From Shewanella sp. c952 (GTDB taxonomy: Bacteria; Pseudomonadota; Gammaproteobacteria; Enterobacterales; Shewanellaceae): DNA of 64,000 bases. How positions within the stretch are numbered: the stretch's first letter is position 1; the number at the start of each line of letters is the position of its first letter. The translations under genes were made by a program, and so were the position numbers. The notes below the pieces were generated by a model. The model made no database searches, was not told where the DNA came from, and saw only the letters and a program-made list of their open reading frames with translations. Below, in pieces: positions 27,292-36,317 of the stretch. Location of the stretch: assembly GCF_019654975.1 (NCBI RefSeq), contig NZ_BPEW01000001.1, forward strand, positions 186,001 through 250,000, written 5' to 3'.

Positions 27292-28617
27292 CTAGAAAGA
27301 GTAATCGACAGAGAATCCGCCGTAATCGAATACTGCATCATTGTAATATTCATCAGTATCAGTGTTTTGTGAAAATTGACCATAGAACAAGGAAGTTGAC
27401 CATCGTTCATTGAATTGGTACTCAACACTGCCCCATAAAGAATCTGATTGGTATTCAGATAAACCTGAATATTTATAGCCAATGCTGGCGGAAATGCTCT
27501 CGGTAAACTGATAGCCACCCTCTACAGCCAAAGAGGGGACAACGAATAGATCATCATGCTCACCTAGGTTGTTGCCATTATAGTCATCTAAGCGAATAGA
27601 CTGGCCGACAAATGCTATGCCTGCTCCTATATCTGCTTTCCAGCGACTGTCCGGTAGCAAGCGGAACATGTAGTCTGCCGCAAGCGTCCAGTTACGGTAA
27701 GCTGATATGACTTCGCTGCCGGTGGCATAGCTTTTTCCACCAAAAATAATGTCTTCTTTTAGAGTCGCAGTATCTCTGGTTTCCATTGGGGTAAATTCAA
27801 AGGCAAGATATTGCTGTTTATCGAGACCCCACTTTAGCATTGCAGAAGCATAGGTATTAGGCTCTGATTCTTTACTGAAATCATTTAGATCAAAACCATT
27901 TTGGCCCTGCTCATTTATGCTGTTCTTGTTAGTTTCGAAACCACCAATTAACAATGAGTAACGACGCATAAGCTCAGCTTCTTTTTTTCCCCAACCACTA
28001 TCTACGTTGGGAGAGGACCTAGCTTTACTACCTGCAAGACCGGGTGTATAGCTCATTGCTAAGCCTATTTGACCATCACCAAAACTTGGCGCAATAACCA
28101 GATCTGTTGGGTTATAAGGGTCAGTGAAATACAGGCTGCTCATCACCGCAATAGAACCTCCAGCTAACACATCGTCGATATAGTGTTTGTTTGCCCACAA
28201 TCGACTGCCACCCACAAATGTAGCCGCTGCGTATGCCGGGATCCCCCATGCATTGCCGTATCTATGATGAATATATGCAGCGCCTGAGAATGCGGCAGAT
28301 GTATGGCCTGATGGAAAAGAGTTGTTCTCGGAGCCATCTGGTCTGAGGCGCTCATAACCAAACTTCAGCGTGTGGGTTATTGCTGCTGTAGCCGCAACCC
28401 CTTTGGTTAATTGCCAAGCTCCTTCTGTATCACCTATCCATAAACTGCCAATCAATGCACCGGCGGGCAGCGCGATTTGAACGACATCACCAATCTCTGA
28501 AATAGTACCGGATTGATTCTCAAATATTTCACTCTGTGCTTGGCTTAAATTTGGTATCGAGATAAGAAAGATTGACGCTGCGATTGCGCGATTTAAACGG
28601 GAAGCCTGAAAGTGCAT
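27292..28617 (-). CDS. PAP2-family phosphatase fused to an outer-membrane-type beta-barrel
   Basis: 441 aa with signal peptide (…NLSQAQS). Residues ~40-170 are a PAP2 acid phosphatase domain with all three motifs: K85-x6-R92-P93, PSGH at 102-105, and S138-R139-x5-H145-x3-D149. From ~185 to the end is a different domain of alternating strands with aromatic girdle residues (NWTLAADYMFRL, SISASIGYKYSGLSEY, WGSVEYQFNERWSTSLFYGQF), ending in YSF, typical of 8- to 10-strand outer-membrane barrels. All catalytic residues are present, so a phosphatase acting on lipid or pyrophosphate substrates in the periplasm, tethered to the outer membrane, is inferred. A decayed copy of its 3' end lies 0.8 kb downstream. 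Confidence 0.82.
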   Translation of the reverse strand: MHFQASRLNRAIAASIFLISIPNLSQAQSEIFENQSGTISEIGDVVQIALPAGALIGSLWIGDTEGAWQLTKGVAATAAITHTLKFGYERLRPDGSENNSFPSGHTSAAFSGAAYIHHRYGNAWGIPAYAAATFVGGSRLWANKHYIDDVLAGGSIAVMSSLYFTDPYNPTDLVIAPSFGDGQIGLAMSYTPGLAGSKARSSPNVDSGWGKKEAELMRRYSLLIGGFETNKNSINEQGQNGFDLNDFSKESEPNTYASAMLKWGLDKQQYLAFEFTPMETRDTATLKEDIIFGGKSYATGSEVISAYRNWTLAADYMFRLLPDSRWKADIGAGIAFVGQSIRLDDYNGNNLGEHDDLFVVPSLAVEGGYQFTESISASIGYKYSGLSEYQSDSLWGSVEYQFNERWSTSLFYGQFSQNTDTDEYYNDAVFDYGGFSVDYSF

Positions 28618-28975
28618 ATATATAATCCCAAAATACAGAAGTAACCTAAGTGTATCAGTAGAATGATTGTTAATACATTGTTTTGCTTTGTGTCGTTTGT
28701 TGTTTTTTGTTAATTAGCAATGGGGGTGAGTACTAAGTAGGGTTTATATTAGTTATTTGTATTTTAATGTCGTAGTAAAATGTGCCATTACTAATTAACT
28801 TAACTCTTATTTTTGGTTGTTAGTTGTGGTTGCTTGTTGGTGTTTGAAAATAAAGGATTATTGTTTTGTGCGGTACGATAATTTAGTCATTAGGACCGGT
28901 TTTAAATAGTAATGCTTTTGGAAAATGAACTGTTACTATGCTTGGTTAATGGAAAATACAAGTAAAACCTTGCAG

Positions 28976-29065
28976 ATTATGGGTTGATATTGTTCACACA
29001 CAACTGGTTAACTTTGTTTACATACTCCAGGCTAGAGGCTAAAGTTGGATTCTGTTACCCATAAT
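28976..29065. promoter_or_regulatory. Inverted repeat in the 459-bp divergent gap
   Basis: ATTATGGGT (28976-28984) and ACCCATAAT (29057-29065) are perfect inverted repeats 72 bases apart, just before the MFS gene. They could be two half-operators or an mRNA stem. Otherwise 28618-29076 is AT-rich with no gene. Confidence 0.3.
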
Positions 29066-29076
29066 AAGGCCTATGT

Positions 29077-30192
29077 GTGAACTCAGCTTCAAGCAAATAT
29101 CTTTATCTGTCGACTAGTATGAAACTCGCGGTTGCATCGAGCATTTTTTTATTATTACCAAGCTATCTTAATGCGATATCAATACAGTTCGAAACCTCGG
29201 TTTATGATCTAAGTTATTTGGCGACAGTTGAATTATTTGGCTTCGCGTTAGCTTCGATTATCTGTTATTTTCTGGCACGATTTCGCACCATTAAAATTAA
29301 CGAGCACTTCGCAATTGTTGTCTTGGCAAGTACTCACTTGGCTAGTGCATATTGTAACGATATCAACCTTTTTCTAGCGCTGAGAGCAATATCAGGCGTC
29401 GCAGCTGGACTAATTTTAGTACTAAGTTATGAAGCGCTGTCACAAGAGGCTAATCCAGATCTTGCTTTTGGCAAGGCTATCGCTTTTCAGATGTTATATA
29501 GCGGTTTTCTATTTCTCTGTTTACCCTATTTGATTCTAGATTTTGGTGTTGATACTTTCTTTTTCCTGTTGGCCGGACTGAGCGCTTGCCTGCTGCTATT
29601 ACCTAAATTCTCACCGTTAGATCCCCATTCTGCAGAGGTGTTTAATCTGCAAAAAGCTGACCTATCAACCAAGCTATTGGGCTTGGCAGCGGTGTTTATG
29701 ATTATCTTAACTCACTCTGGTTGTTGGTCTATGTTGAGTGTTGTTGGTGACAAGCTACAGATATTGCCGACAGAGCAAGGTCAGGTGTTAGCGGTTGGAA
29801 CTCTGTTTAGCTTGTTTGGTGCTGTGTTAGCGAGTTTAGCCTCTTTAAGTCACTATAAAAAAGCGTTGACGATAGTGGGGCTATTTTCTCAAGGGCTGGT
29901 GATTGTATTGCTGTTTACCACCGAGAACCACTTACTATATTTTATTGCTGTTAGTCTATTTATGCTGTTTTGGAATTTTCTATTACCGCTGTTTATGGGC
30001 ACTATTTCAGAAAGTGATCACAGCGGAGACATTATTCGCTTATCGGTGGCGGCGCAAACAACAGGCGCTGCATTAGGTCCTTATGTGCTGCTTAAAGGCT
30101 GGGTATTGTCTGAACTGGTGGTTTTCTTGGCGATTACGTTAATCTGTATCTTTCCACTGTTATCTCATCGTAACGCAGTGAATGCAAAGTGA
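29077..30192 (+). CDS. MFS-like transporter
   Basis: 371 aa, about 11 hydrophobic segments, with the MFS fold pattern (LALRAISGVAAGLILVLSYEAL in the first half; a polar loop near residue 190; VAAQTTGAALGPYVL near the end). Short for an MFS protein. The start is uncertain: GTG at 29077 has AAGG upstream, while an in-frame ATG at 29119 (MKLAVASS) would remove 14 residues. Convergent with a LysR gene 37 bp away. Substrate unknown. Confidence 0.7.
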   Translation: MNSASSKYLYLSTSMKLAVASSIFLLLPSYLNAISIQFETSVYDLSYLATVELFGFALASIICYFLARFRTIKINEHFAIVVLASTHLASAYCNDINLFLALRAISGVAAGLILVLSYEALSQEANPDLAFGKAIAFQMLYSGFLFLCLPYLILDFGVDTFFFLLAGLSACLLLLPKFSPLDPHSAEVFNLQKADLSTKLLGLAAVFMIILTHSGCWSMLSVVGDKLQILPTEQGQVLAVGTLFSLFGAVLASLASLSHYKKALTIVGLFSQGLVIVLLFTTENHLLYFIAVSLFMLFWNFLLPLFMGTISESDHSGDIIRLSVAAQTTGAALGPYVLLKGWVLSELVVFLAITLICIFPLLSHRNAVNAK

Positions 30193-30229
30193 CGCTTGAT
30201 AGCTTACTGCAAGGAAGTATTACTAATCG

Positions 30230-31111
30230 CTACAGCTCTACGAATTGCTCTACAAACCAACGTCCTGCTGGGCCAAGAGAAGGGCTCCAAACAAGCTCTA
30301 TTGGCCAGCCTGGCTGCTGCTCACTATCCTCCATTTTTAACTCTACTAAGCTAGTAGCTGCAAAGTGTTTTTCAGCTAAGTGGCTAGGAAAAAGTGCGAA
30401 GCCAAGTCCGTTAAGTAGCATTGATTCAATTTGATAAAACTGTGAGCAATACAGTAAGTTGGGGCTGAGTCTGAGAGACTCGACCAGATGCTTTTCGGCA
30501 AAAAGACTTTCTGCGGTAATGATCTGCCGATGGCTGATCAAATCTTGGTAAGTTAAGCGGCTTCTTATTTGGGCCAGTAGGTGGCTTGGTGAAGCAACGA
30601 CCAGCCAATCTAGCTTATCAATAATTTGGGTATCGTAGCCGTGGCGCTGCTTTAATTGGCTTGGGGCGATGATGATATCCGCAGCATTACTATCGTCTAC
30701 GCTAAGCGCTGTAATATCTTCTACATCCATTAAGTTAATGGTAAGTTCTGGAAACTTGCTGGACAGCGCCGCAATTTTATCGACATAACTGGGGAATAGG
30801 GTAAAGCCATACACTGCGATATTGAGTTTATCTTCTATCCCAGCTTGAAAAGCTTGAGCACGTTTCTCCATCGCCTGCAGTCTTGGAATGACCTCTAAAG
30901 CTTGCATATACATCGCTTTACCAACAGCGGTTAATTGTGGTGCTTTGCCTGCCACTCGGTCAAAGAGTACGATATTTAAGTCTATCTCCATATTTTGAAT
31001 GACTTGCGCGACCGCGGAGGGACTAACGCCCATCTCTCGACCTGCAGCAGAGAAAGAGCCTTTATCTGCAACTAAGACTAAATAAGTTAACCGTTCAGGT
31101 GTGACCAGCAT
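30230..31111 (-). CDS. LysR family transcriptional regulator
   Basis: About 293 aa from the ATG at 31111 (MLVTPERLTYLVLVADKGSF), the usual LysR start; the frame extends 15 codons upstream to a TTG. Winged helix-turn-helix GSFSAAGREMGVSPSAVAQVIQN, then a substrate-binding domain (LNIAVYGFTLFPSYVDKIAAL, VEDITALSVDDSNAADIIIAP, LNGLGFALFPSHL). Convergent with the MFS gene, which it may regulate. Confidence 0.85.
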   Translation of the reverse strand: MLVTPERLTYLVLVADKGSFSAAGREMGVSPSAVAQVIQNMEIDLNIVLFDRVAGKAPQLTAVGKAMYMQALEVIPRLQAMEKRAQAFQAGIEDKLNIAVYGFTLFPSYVDKIAALSSKFPELTINLMDVEDITALSVDDSNAADIIIAPSQLKQRHGYDTQIIDKLDWLVVASPSHLLAQIRSRLTYQDLISHRQIITAESLFAEKHLVESLRLSPNLLYCSQFYQIESMLLNGLGFALFPSHLAEKHFAATSLVELKMEDSEQQPGWPIELVWSPSLGPAGRWFVEQFVEL

Positions 31112-31199
31112 GTTGGGCTCTTCGATATTGCGATTGACTGCTGCTAGCTTAATCAATTTGCGCCCTGTTTAACACCCAGTTTGTTTGCGACGATTACTG

Positions 31200-31609
31200 A
31201 TACCAATTCTATTAAGGATATACTCAGTTCAGAGCTTTCTTAGGGCTTTCAATTCAAGGCGCGTTGTGGAAGAAATGGTTATTGAGACAATGCAAGGTAG
31301 CAGTGAAAGTCGTGAGACGCTCACAACGTGCGGCTGATATTTAAGGCATGGGGAAATCACTTAATACAGCGCATGTGCCATTCGATATCCGAATTTTTTT
31401 CAATACAAAATAAGACATTGCGGCCTTCTTGGCAGTCAGATTTAGGCGGTACGAGACCAAGGATGGTCGAAGGTAGAATAATGCAGGCGCAATTCTCGAG
31501 AGCGGAGCAGGATGCCAGAGCCGAGAATAACGATTAGCGATAAGCCACTTAATTGTCTAAAGTGATTTTAACTGCCGCTGAATGAGCAACTCTTTAATGG
31601 AGTTGGTAT
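31200..31609. mobile_element. MITE-like element, copy A (non-coding, with possible nested insertion)
   Basis: Ends are ATACCAATTCTATTAA (31200-31215) and its near-complement at 31594-31609 (3 mismatches in 18). The left ~125 bp and the right ~30 bp resemble copy B at 59700-59980. It encodes no credible protein. Inside, the 8-mer CACTTAAT occurs at 31358-31365 and 31546-31553, enclosing 180 bp absent from copy B. The intergenic space 31112-31730 is otherwise empty. Confidence 0.65.
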
Positions 31610-31730
31610 TAATATGTGAGGTGGTAAGTTTATGGGGTATTCACTGATAGTCGTCATGATTTAGTGCCTGTACTCTTTACTTGATTTGCAAAATACAGGC
31701 ACTCTTTTAGGGCGTTATTTTCGCGCAAGG

Positions 31731-32291
31731 TTAGCGTTGCATTTGCGGATAGATATCTGTGTATAACCAATCAGTTTGCTTGCGAGGGAGGTGACAACCC
31801 TGGCAGTAGTTTTTGTCTTGATTGGTATTTACCGTTGGCTGTTTAACATCAGTGAATTGTGCCCAGCCCCACCCATTACCCCAGATTGCTTTATTGCTGG
31901 AGTGTTGAAATCGATTCTCAGTATCTTTAACCATGACAAATGCAATATCTTGGCTAGTTTGGTGTTGAACCTGACCCGAGAGCAGGCTTTTTTTACCGGA
32001 AACAAACTTTAAGATCTTAACAATGAGTGTTCCATCAGGCCACTCTCCGGTTTTTTGGTAACTAACAAGCGCAGCTTTTTGGGTGTAACTAGAGTTTAAG
32101 TTGAAGATCTCGCCTGTTTCTGGATTGGCTACAGTATTGCTACCTAGGTGGACAAAGCCATCCATCAAAAAGTCAGTTGGAAAAGTGATATTACCCTGCC
32201 GATCAACATGTTTACTGTAAGTTTGTGATAGCTCATCAGCCTGTATAGAGAGTGATAGTAGCATTAGTGTTGTGTAGATTAAGTATTTCAT
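31731..32291 (-). CDS. Cytochrome P460-family protein
   Basis: 186 aa, signal peptide (MKYLIYTTLMLLSLSIQA). One heme site near the C-terminus, YCQGCHLPRKQTDWLYTD, and the P460 fold pattern KHVDRQGNITFPTDF, GTLIVKILKF (a candidate for the heme-crosslinking Lys), WGNGWGWAQF. Members oxidise hydroxylamine or bind NO and other small ligands in the periplasm. Single gene; its partners are not visible. Confidence 0.8.
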   Translation of the reverse strand: MKYLIYTTLMLLSLSIQADELSQTYSKHVDRQGNITFPTDFLMDGFVHLGSNTVANPETGEIFNLNSSYTQKAALVSYQKTGEWPDGTLIVKILKFVSGKKSLLSGQVQHQTSQDIAFVMVKDTENRFQHSSNKAIWGNGWGWAQFTDVKQPTVNTNQDKNYCQGCHLPRKQTDWLYTDIYPQMQR

Positions 32292-32386
32292 AGCGTTACC
32301 GAATAGTTAGGGGTTAATCGTTGCGGAACTGGTTATAACTAGAGTTCTGTTGAAGCTTTTTGGGGATCTAAGCTGGCTCGATTTGG

Positions 32387-32412
32387 AAAGGGCACTCATT
32401 TTAGTGCCCTTT
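32387..32412 (-). terminator. Hairpin after the Ntn-hydrolase gene
   Basis: AAAGGGCACT (32387-32396) and AGTGCCCTTT (32403-32412) form a perfect 10-bp stem about 30 bases past the stop at 32442. The T-tract on the minus strand is short. Confidence 0.7.
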
Positions 32413-32441
32413 AAATTTAAGCTTAACCTTGACCTTGACCC

Positions 32442-33419
32442 TTACTTCGCTTGTGGGTGTGCGCCAAGTACAACACGTTTAGCTTGTGTAGCGTCGAACA
32501 TGTCAAAGCTATAGTGCTCAACTGTCCAAGTGTCGTAGCGGTCAAGGTTCCACTCTTTTGCATCGCGGTCAGTGTGAATCGTCCACAGTGTAGGGAAAAC
32601 ATCATTTACATACGGGTCGATTTGGTCGTAGCCTGCGAATACCGTTGCTGCAACCGCTTTGATAGAAGCTTTTGCTTTGGTGTTATCGGTTACATCACGA
32701 GCGTACATATCTTCGACAATCGTTTTTGCACGTAGGCGACGGTCATAGGCACGTACCGTTGGGCCTGCTTCTGCTTTTTCAGCATCAAGCACTAGGTGTA
32801 CGCTAAACTCTGGATCGTTACTCATGTATGCAGAGCCATCTTCTGTGTAGGCTTTCATTTCGCCATCAATAAACTCAACTACTGCCGTGTTGCCTTGTGC
32901 ATCTGCAAACTGGTAATGCACTGGTGGGTATAAACATTCGCCTTCGTGTTTAGGTAGGTCACACACTTTGGTCGGCAGTACATCTACGTTTTTCAGTGCG
33001 TTAATCACGTCAGTGACACTGTCAAAGTTATCAACAGCCCAGCTCGGAATGTTAGCGGCATCGACGTTTTTAACCTTAACCCTGTCTGCTGCAAACTGAG
33101 TGCCCGCTGCAGTACCTAAGTAGAGGATACGTGCTTCTAGCCCTTGTTCATTCATGGCTTCGGCTATGATACCGGATTTGAATGATTCTATTTTCATCGC
33201 AGCAAACTTAGAGTCAGTTTGCACGCCGTTGGTGCTGCTGTAAGTGTTAGTCATGCCAGCACCTGTTCCTACCACTACTGCGTCATCATGTCCAAACCAG
33301 TCCATAGTGCGTACGGTTAGATGAGCATCACCATTGTTATAAACGGCAGTGGTACATGCTTGCGCGATACCGATAGCAGCTGTTGCAGCAATAGCGATGA
33401 CAAGTAGTGACTTTTTCAT
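32442..33419 (-). CDS. Linear-amide C-N hydrolase, choloylglycine/penicillin V acylase family (Ntn-hydrolase)
   Basis: 325 aa. Signal peptide ends …IGIAQA with Cys22 directly after it, followed by TTAVYNNGDAHLTVRTMDW. In this family the N-terminal Cys set free by processing is the nucleophile; here signal peptidase cleavage alone would expose it. The lipobox rule is not met (Ala at -3), so it is probably not a lipoprotein. Further motifs: GIIAEAMNEQGLEARILYL and the Asn-rich MSNDPEF. Substrates in the family include bile-salt amides, penicillin V and acyl-homoserine lactones; which applies is unknown. Confidence 0.85.
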   Translation of the reverse strand: MKKSLLVIAIAATAAIGIAQACTTAVYNNGDAHLTVRTMDWFGHDDAVVVGTGAGMTNTYSSTNGVQTDSKFAAMKIESFKSGIIAEAMNEQGLEARILYLGTAAGTQFAADRVKVKNVDAANIPSWAVDNFDSVTDVINALKNVDVLPTKVCDLPKHEGECLYPPVHYQFADAQGNTAVVEFIDGEMKAYTEDGSAYMSNDPEFSVHLVLDAEKAEAGPTVRAYDRRLRAKTIVEDMYARDVTDNTKAKASIKAVAATVFAGYDQIDPYVNDVFPTLWTIHTDRDAKEWNLDRYDTWTVEHYSFDMFDATQAKRVVLGAHPQAK

Positions 33420-33820
33420 GGTGTTACCTCGATATTTTGGCTAGTGCCTCGTTGGCTTGAGTGAATTATTGCAAAAGCTATAAGGTAGGTCGATTTAACA
33501 CCTTTAAGCCTGGCTATTAGGTTGGTGGTGTATAACGGAGGTTATGGGAGCCTGTAGAATTAAGGGGGGGGAAAATGAGGTTTTGACAGAAGTAGTGTTA
33601 GGCAATTTGAGCATTGTCTTTGTTAAGACGATGAGTTTCCAAAGTGACAGGATCTTATTAATAAGCAGAGGGAAGACTACAAATGCTGAATGCAGTAGTG
33701 GTAACGACGAGTGAGGTAACAGTAGTTGCTCGGTCAAGGGAAGTGTTGGTGGCAAAACCAAGCTAAAGGTTAGATCTCTAGCTTGGTTGAGGATTGAAGC
33801 GGCTGGGTAGGCAAAAGCGT
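33420..33820. other. Intergenic stretch without a supported gene
   Basis: Contains a run of eight G (33564-33571) and a low-complexity minus-strand frame I reject. Nothing else seen beyond the presumed promoter of the Ntn-hydrolase gene. Confidence 0.5.
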
Positions 33821-34603
33821 TCAAAAAATCCAAGCATAACGTAGCTTGATGGTAGACTCAGTGCCGGGCACGTAACCTGCAATCGGCGCATTTTCACCCA
33901 CATAACGAGTACGCAAGCCCGATGCCCGATTATTGACCATAAAATGTTCGTTCACTAACATGAGTTTGTGACGTTTACTTTCGGTAAGATCAAAAGTCGC
34001 TCCCAACTCCAGCTTAAGCGTGGAACCCATGGTATCGGATTGCCAGTATGCATACTGAGGGTGAAATGACAGGCTGAGGCGATCGTGTACTTTATAATCT
34101 AGCTTTACGTTGAGCTGTGCTCCATGGTCATTAAAGTTGCTACCGTCTGCCAACTTGTTGTCGAGTCTGGCTAGAGTCGGGTTGATGCGAAAGCACAAGT
34201 CACCGCTGCAATTCTTATAGGCAACACCAGCTGCAAATATGCTCGGTCCGACTCCTTGCCAATCACCTTTTATGATGTCGAGTGACAAGCCGAAATTTTC
34301 GTTCCAATATCCATAAGCCCAGTTTCTAGCCACGGTTATATTGCCATGACGATTGAATTTGGCGGCGGTGGTGTTATGCCAGTTTAACCCTGCAAAGTCG
34401 ATTCCTATGCCTTGGACAATGGTTTCTATTTGCTGCACATCTTTCTTTGAGCTTGCTTGCACGGTTCTAGCTTGCTCTAGTCCGACTATGCCAACCCAAG
34501 TTGATTTAGCATAGGCTGCACTCGTGACGGTACTGAGTAGCAACGAACTACACAATATTAGTTGTCTCGATATTGATTTTCTACGTAATAGCTTTATACA
34601 CAT
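33821..34603 (-). CDS. Hypothetical outer-membrane beta-barrel protein
   Basis: About 260 aa from the ATG at 34603 (MCIKLLRRKSISRQ), which gives a normal signal peptide ending TSAAYA; the frame extends 23 codons upstream without signal character. Strand-like repeats (GNITVARNWAYGYWNENFGLS, AQLNVKLDYKVHDRLSLSFHP, TLKLELGATFDLT) and a terminal YAWIF point to a barrel. Cys pair NCSGDLCF in a presumed loop. Family not recognised. Confidence 0.6.
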   Translation of the reverse strand: MCIKLLRRKSISRQLILCSSLLLSTVTSAAYAKSTWVGIVGLEQARTVQASSKKDVQQIETIVQGIGIDFAGLNWHNTTAAKFNRHGNITVARNWAYGYWNENFGLSLDIIKGDWQGVGPSIFAAGVAYKNCSGDLCFRINPTLARLDNKLADGSNFNDHGAQLNVKLDYKVHDRLSLSFHPQYAYWQSDTMGSTLKLELGATFDLTESKRHKLMLVNEHFMVNNRASGLRTRYVGENAPIAGYVPGTESTIKLRYAWIF

Positions 34604-34967
34604 TATCTTTAATCTATATAAGAAATAATATGCAGATGGTGCAATATTTTTTATTAAAATGCTTGTTAACACCTTTAAGTTATTCTTGGAGGTTAAATGC
34701 AGAGTGATTTATTTTACTACTGTTTAAAGCTAAGCTGTAGATGATTACTTTTTACTGGTGTTCTCTGTGTTTTTTCGAATTATATTGATGTATTAGTTTT
34801 TCGAATAATAACTATCTAATAATTTATTATTTTTTCTTATAAGATGAATGGGTAACGGATTGTTTGGTTGCTTAGAACCACTCCCGCTATTTTAATCTTG
34901 AGTAGTCAGTATGATAAATACCTCATTATTAAAATTCTGAACGTCAAATTTTTCGTTACCCTATTTT

Positions 34968-35016
34968 GCTCCCACTAGTTTCAATGTTTTGGCTGACGGC
35001 GTTGCTAGTTGGGGGC
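34968..35016 (+). promoter_or_regulatory. Conserved 49-nt hairpin element, copy 1
   Basis: GCTCCCACTAG pairs with CTAGTTGGGGGC (11 pairs, one bulged T, one G-U) and inside it CAATG pairs with CGTTG, leaving a 13-nt loop. It is unchanged between the two duplicated copies although flanking DNA has diverged. Lies ~560 bases before the barrel gene start. Could be a cis-acting RNA leader, a small RNA, or a protein site; type not known. Confidence 0.5.
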
Positions 35017-35575
35017 GCCTACATGATTAACCTCTTCGTAAATGCATCGATTTAAACAGTTTTTGGATACATATTTCGCTTCATTATTCCTAACAGTTAT
35101 TAGTCTATCAATGCCCCTTCTATTGAATGGCCTTCCTATTGCATTGGTGAATCGATTGTTACTTTAACTCTTCAATCTTTTTAAAAAATTAAACTGTAAT
35201 GGTCGGTATTATAAGTGGGCTAATAAAATATCCATGTAATATTCATTGAGCCTGCCAATTGAATGCCCTCATCATGAAATTATTAGTCGTAGCCGTTTTC
35301 AGTAAAAGAAAAATTAGTCTCACCGGCGACTGCATTATTGGTACTTATTAAAAAATGACCAATGACTGCGCTGCAACTTTAATCATCTCATAGCTGATAC
35401 AAACTGAACCAGAGCTGATCAACTGTAGATTCGGCCCTTTTTAAGTATTCGTTTTAAATATAGTAACTAACTCAATGGATTTAATTTTCGATGGGATAAT
35501 AGCCCCACTTAGCGACAACGCGGAATGTTTCGCACTGCTAATTAACTTAAAAACTACCCCTTGAGGATGAACACT

Positions 35576-36265
35576 ATGAAAAAGTCAGCCATTGTTATTG
35601 CAACTCTAATCGCACTTTCTGCTGGTACTGCAAGCGCAAATACTGAAGTCTTAAATGGCTTCACTGGTAAAATTGAAGCGGAATTTACTACCCAAGATAA
35701 GAATGCAAACGTTGAAACCCAACTCGGTTATGACTTCAACTTCGGCGCAGTATCGGTTATCCCGTTCTTTGCCGCTGAAACAGCCTACTCAGGCGAGCGT
35801 AATCTAGAAGATGGTAAGCGTGAAGGTTTTGATAATGGCGGCCTAGGTGGCGGTATCAAGGTTCAAACCAACTTTGACAACTTTTACGCTTATGTTGAAG
35901 GTCGTGCAATGCGCAAAGACCGCATTAAGCTTGGAATGCCAGTTGCTGTTCCTATGAATGATAGTCCTTACCTAGTCAACAGCACCGTCAAAGAGTATCG
36001 CGCTGAAATTGGTACCGGCTACCAGTTTGACAATGGCCTAAGCGCAGGTATTGAAGCCTCTTTCACTCAAGACCGATTCGAAGGTCTTAAAGATGAGAAG
36101 CGTGAAGTATATGCAGTTGCTGGTTACCAGGTGTCTGACAACTTTAACCTCTACGTTAAAGCTGGCCAAGCCGATACCGGTGTACCAAAGGCTGAGCTGG
36201 CGAAAAAATCAAATAACGATGAGTGGGAAACTAAAACGGTTATCGGTCTAACTTACAAGTTCTAA
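35576..36265 (+). CDS. Outer-membrane beta-barrel protein, duplicated gene copy 1
   Basis: 229 aa from the ATG at 35576 (MKKSAIVIATLIALSAGTAS); an in-frame TTG 15 bases upstream overlaps the ribosome site and is rejected (GAGG precedes). Signal peptide cleaved near SAGTASA. Alternating strands (GKIEAEFTTQ, VETQLGYDFNFG, FYAYVEGRAMRKDRIKLG, YRAEIGTGYQFDNGLSAGIE, FNLYVKAGQADTG) ending LTYKF: a small 8- to 10-strand porin-like barrel. Family not certain; KdgM-like porins are a possibility. The nucleotide sequence is identical to the second copy. Confidence 0.78.
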   Translation: MKKSAIVIATLIALSAGTASANTEVLNGFTGKIEAEFTTQDKNANVETQLGYDFNFGAVSVIPFFAAETAYSGERNLEDGKREGFDNGGLGGGIKVQTNFDNFYAYVEGRAMRKDRIKLGMPVAVPMNDSPYLVNSTVKEYRAEIGTGYQFDNGLSAGIEASFTQDRFEGLKDEKREVYAVAGYQVSDNFNLYVKAGQADTGVPKAELAKKSNNDEWETKTVIGLTYKF

Positions 36266-36287
36266 GCCAAGCGACTCAGTTAATTAA

Positions 36288-36317
36288 AGGTGCCTAAACA
36301 ACTAAAGTTTGGCACCT
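36288..36317 (+). terminator. Terminator-like hairpin after barrel copy 1
   Basis: AGGTGCC (36288-36294) and GGCACCT (36311-36317), extended inside by AAAC/GTTT. No clear T-run follows. Confidence 0.55.

Noticed and set aside
30189..30434. Plus-strand frame overlapping the LysR gene
   Set aside because: Antisense shadow of the well-supported LysR coding sequence.
31328..31537. 69-codon frame inside the MITE-like element
   Set aside because: Falls in repeat DNA with no start signal; similar frames are not kept in copy B.
33504..33833. Minus-strand 109-codon frame containing a homopolymer of eight C
   Set aside because: Leu/Pro-rich low-complexity translation, no ribosome site, overlaps the end of the neighbouring outer-membrane gene; phase variation is imaginable but nothing supports a real protein.
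34968..35016. Hairpin read as an integron attC site
   Set aside because: It has a bulged stem and a GTTGGGG motif, but the matching AAC-type left core and spacing of attC are missing, and there is no integrase or cassette array.
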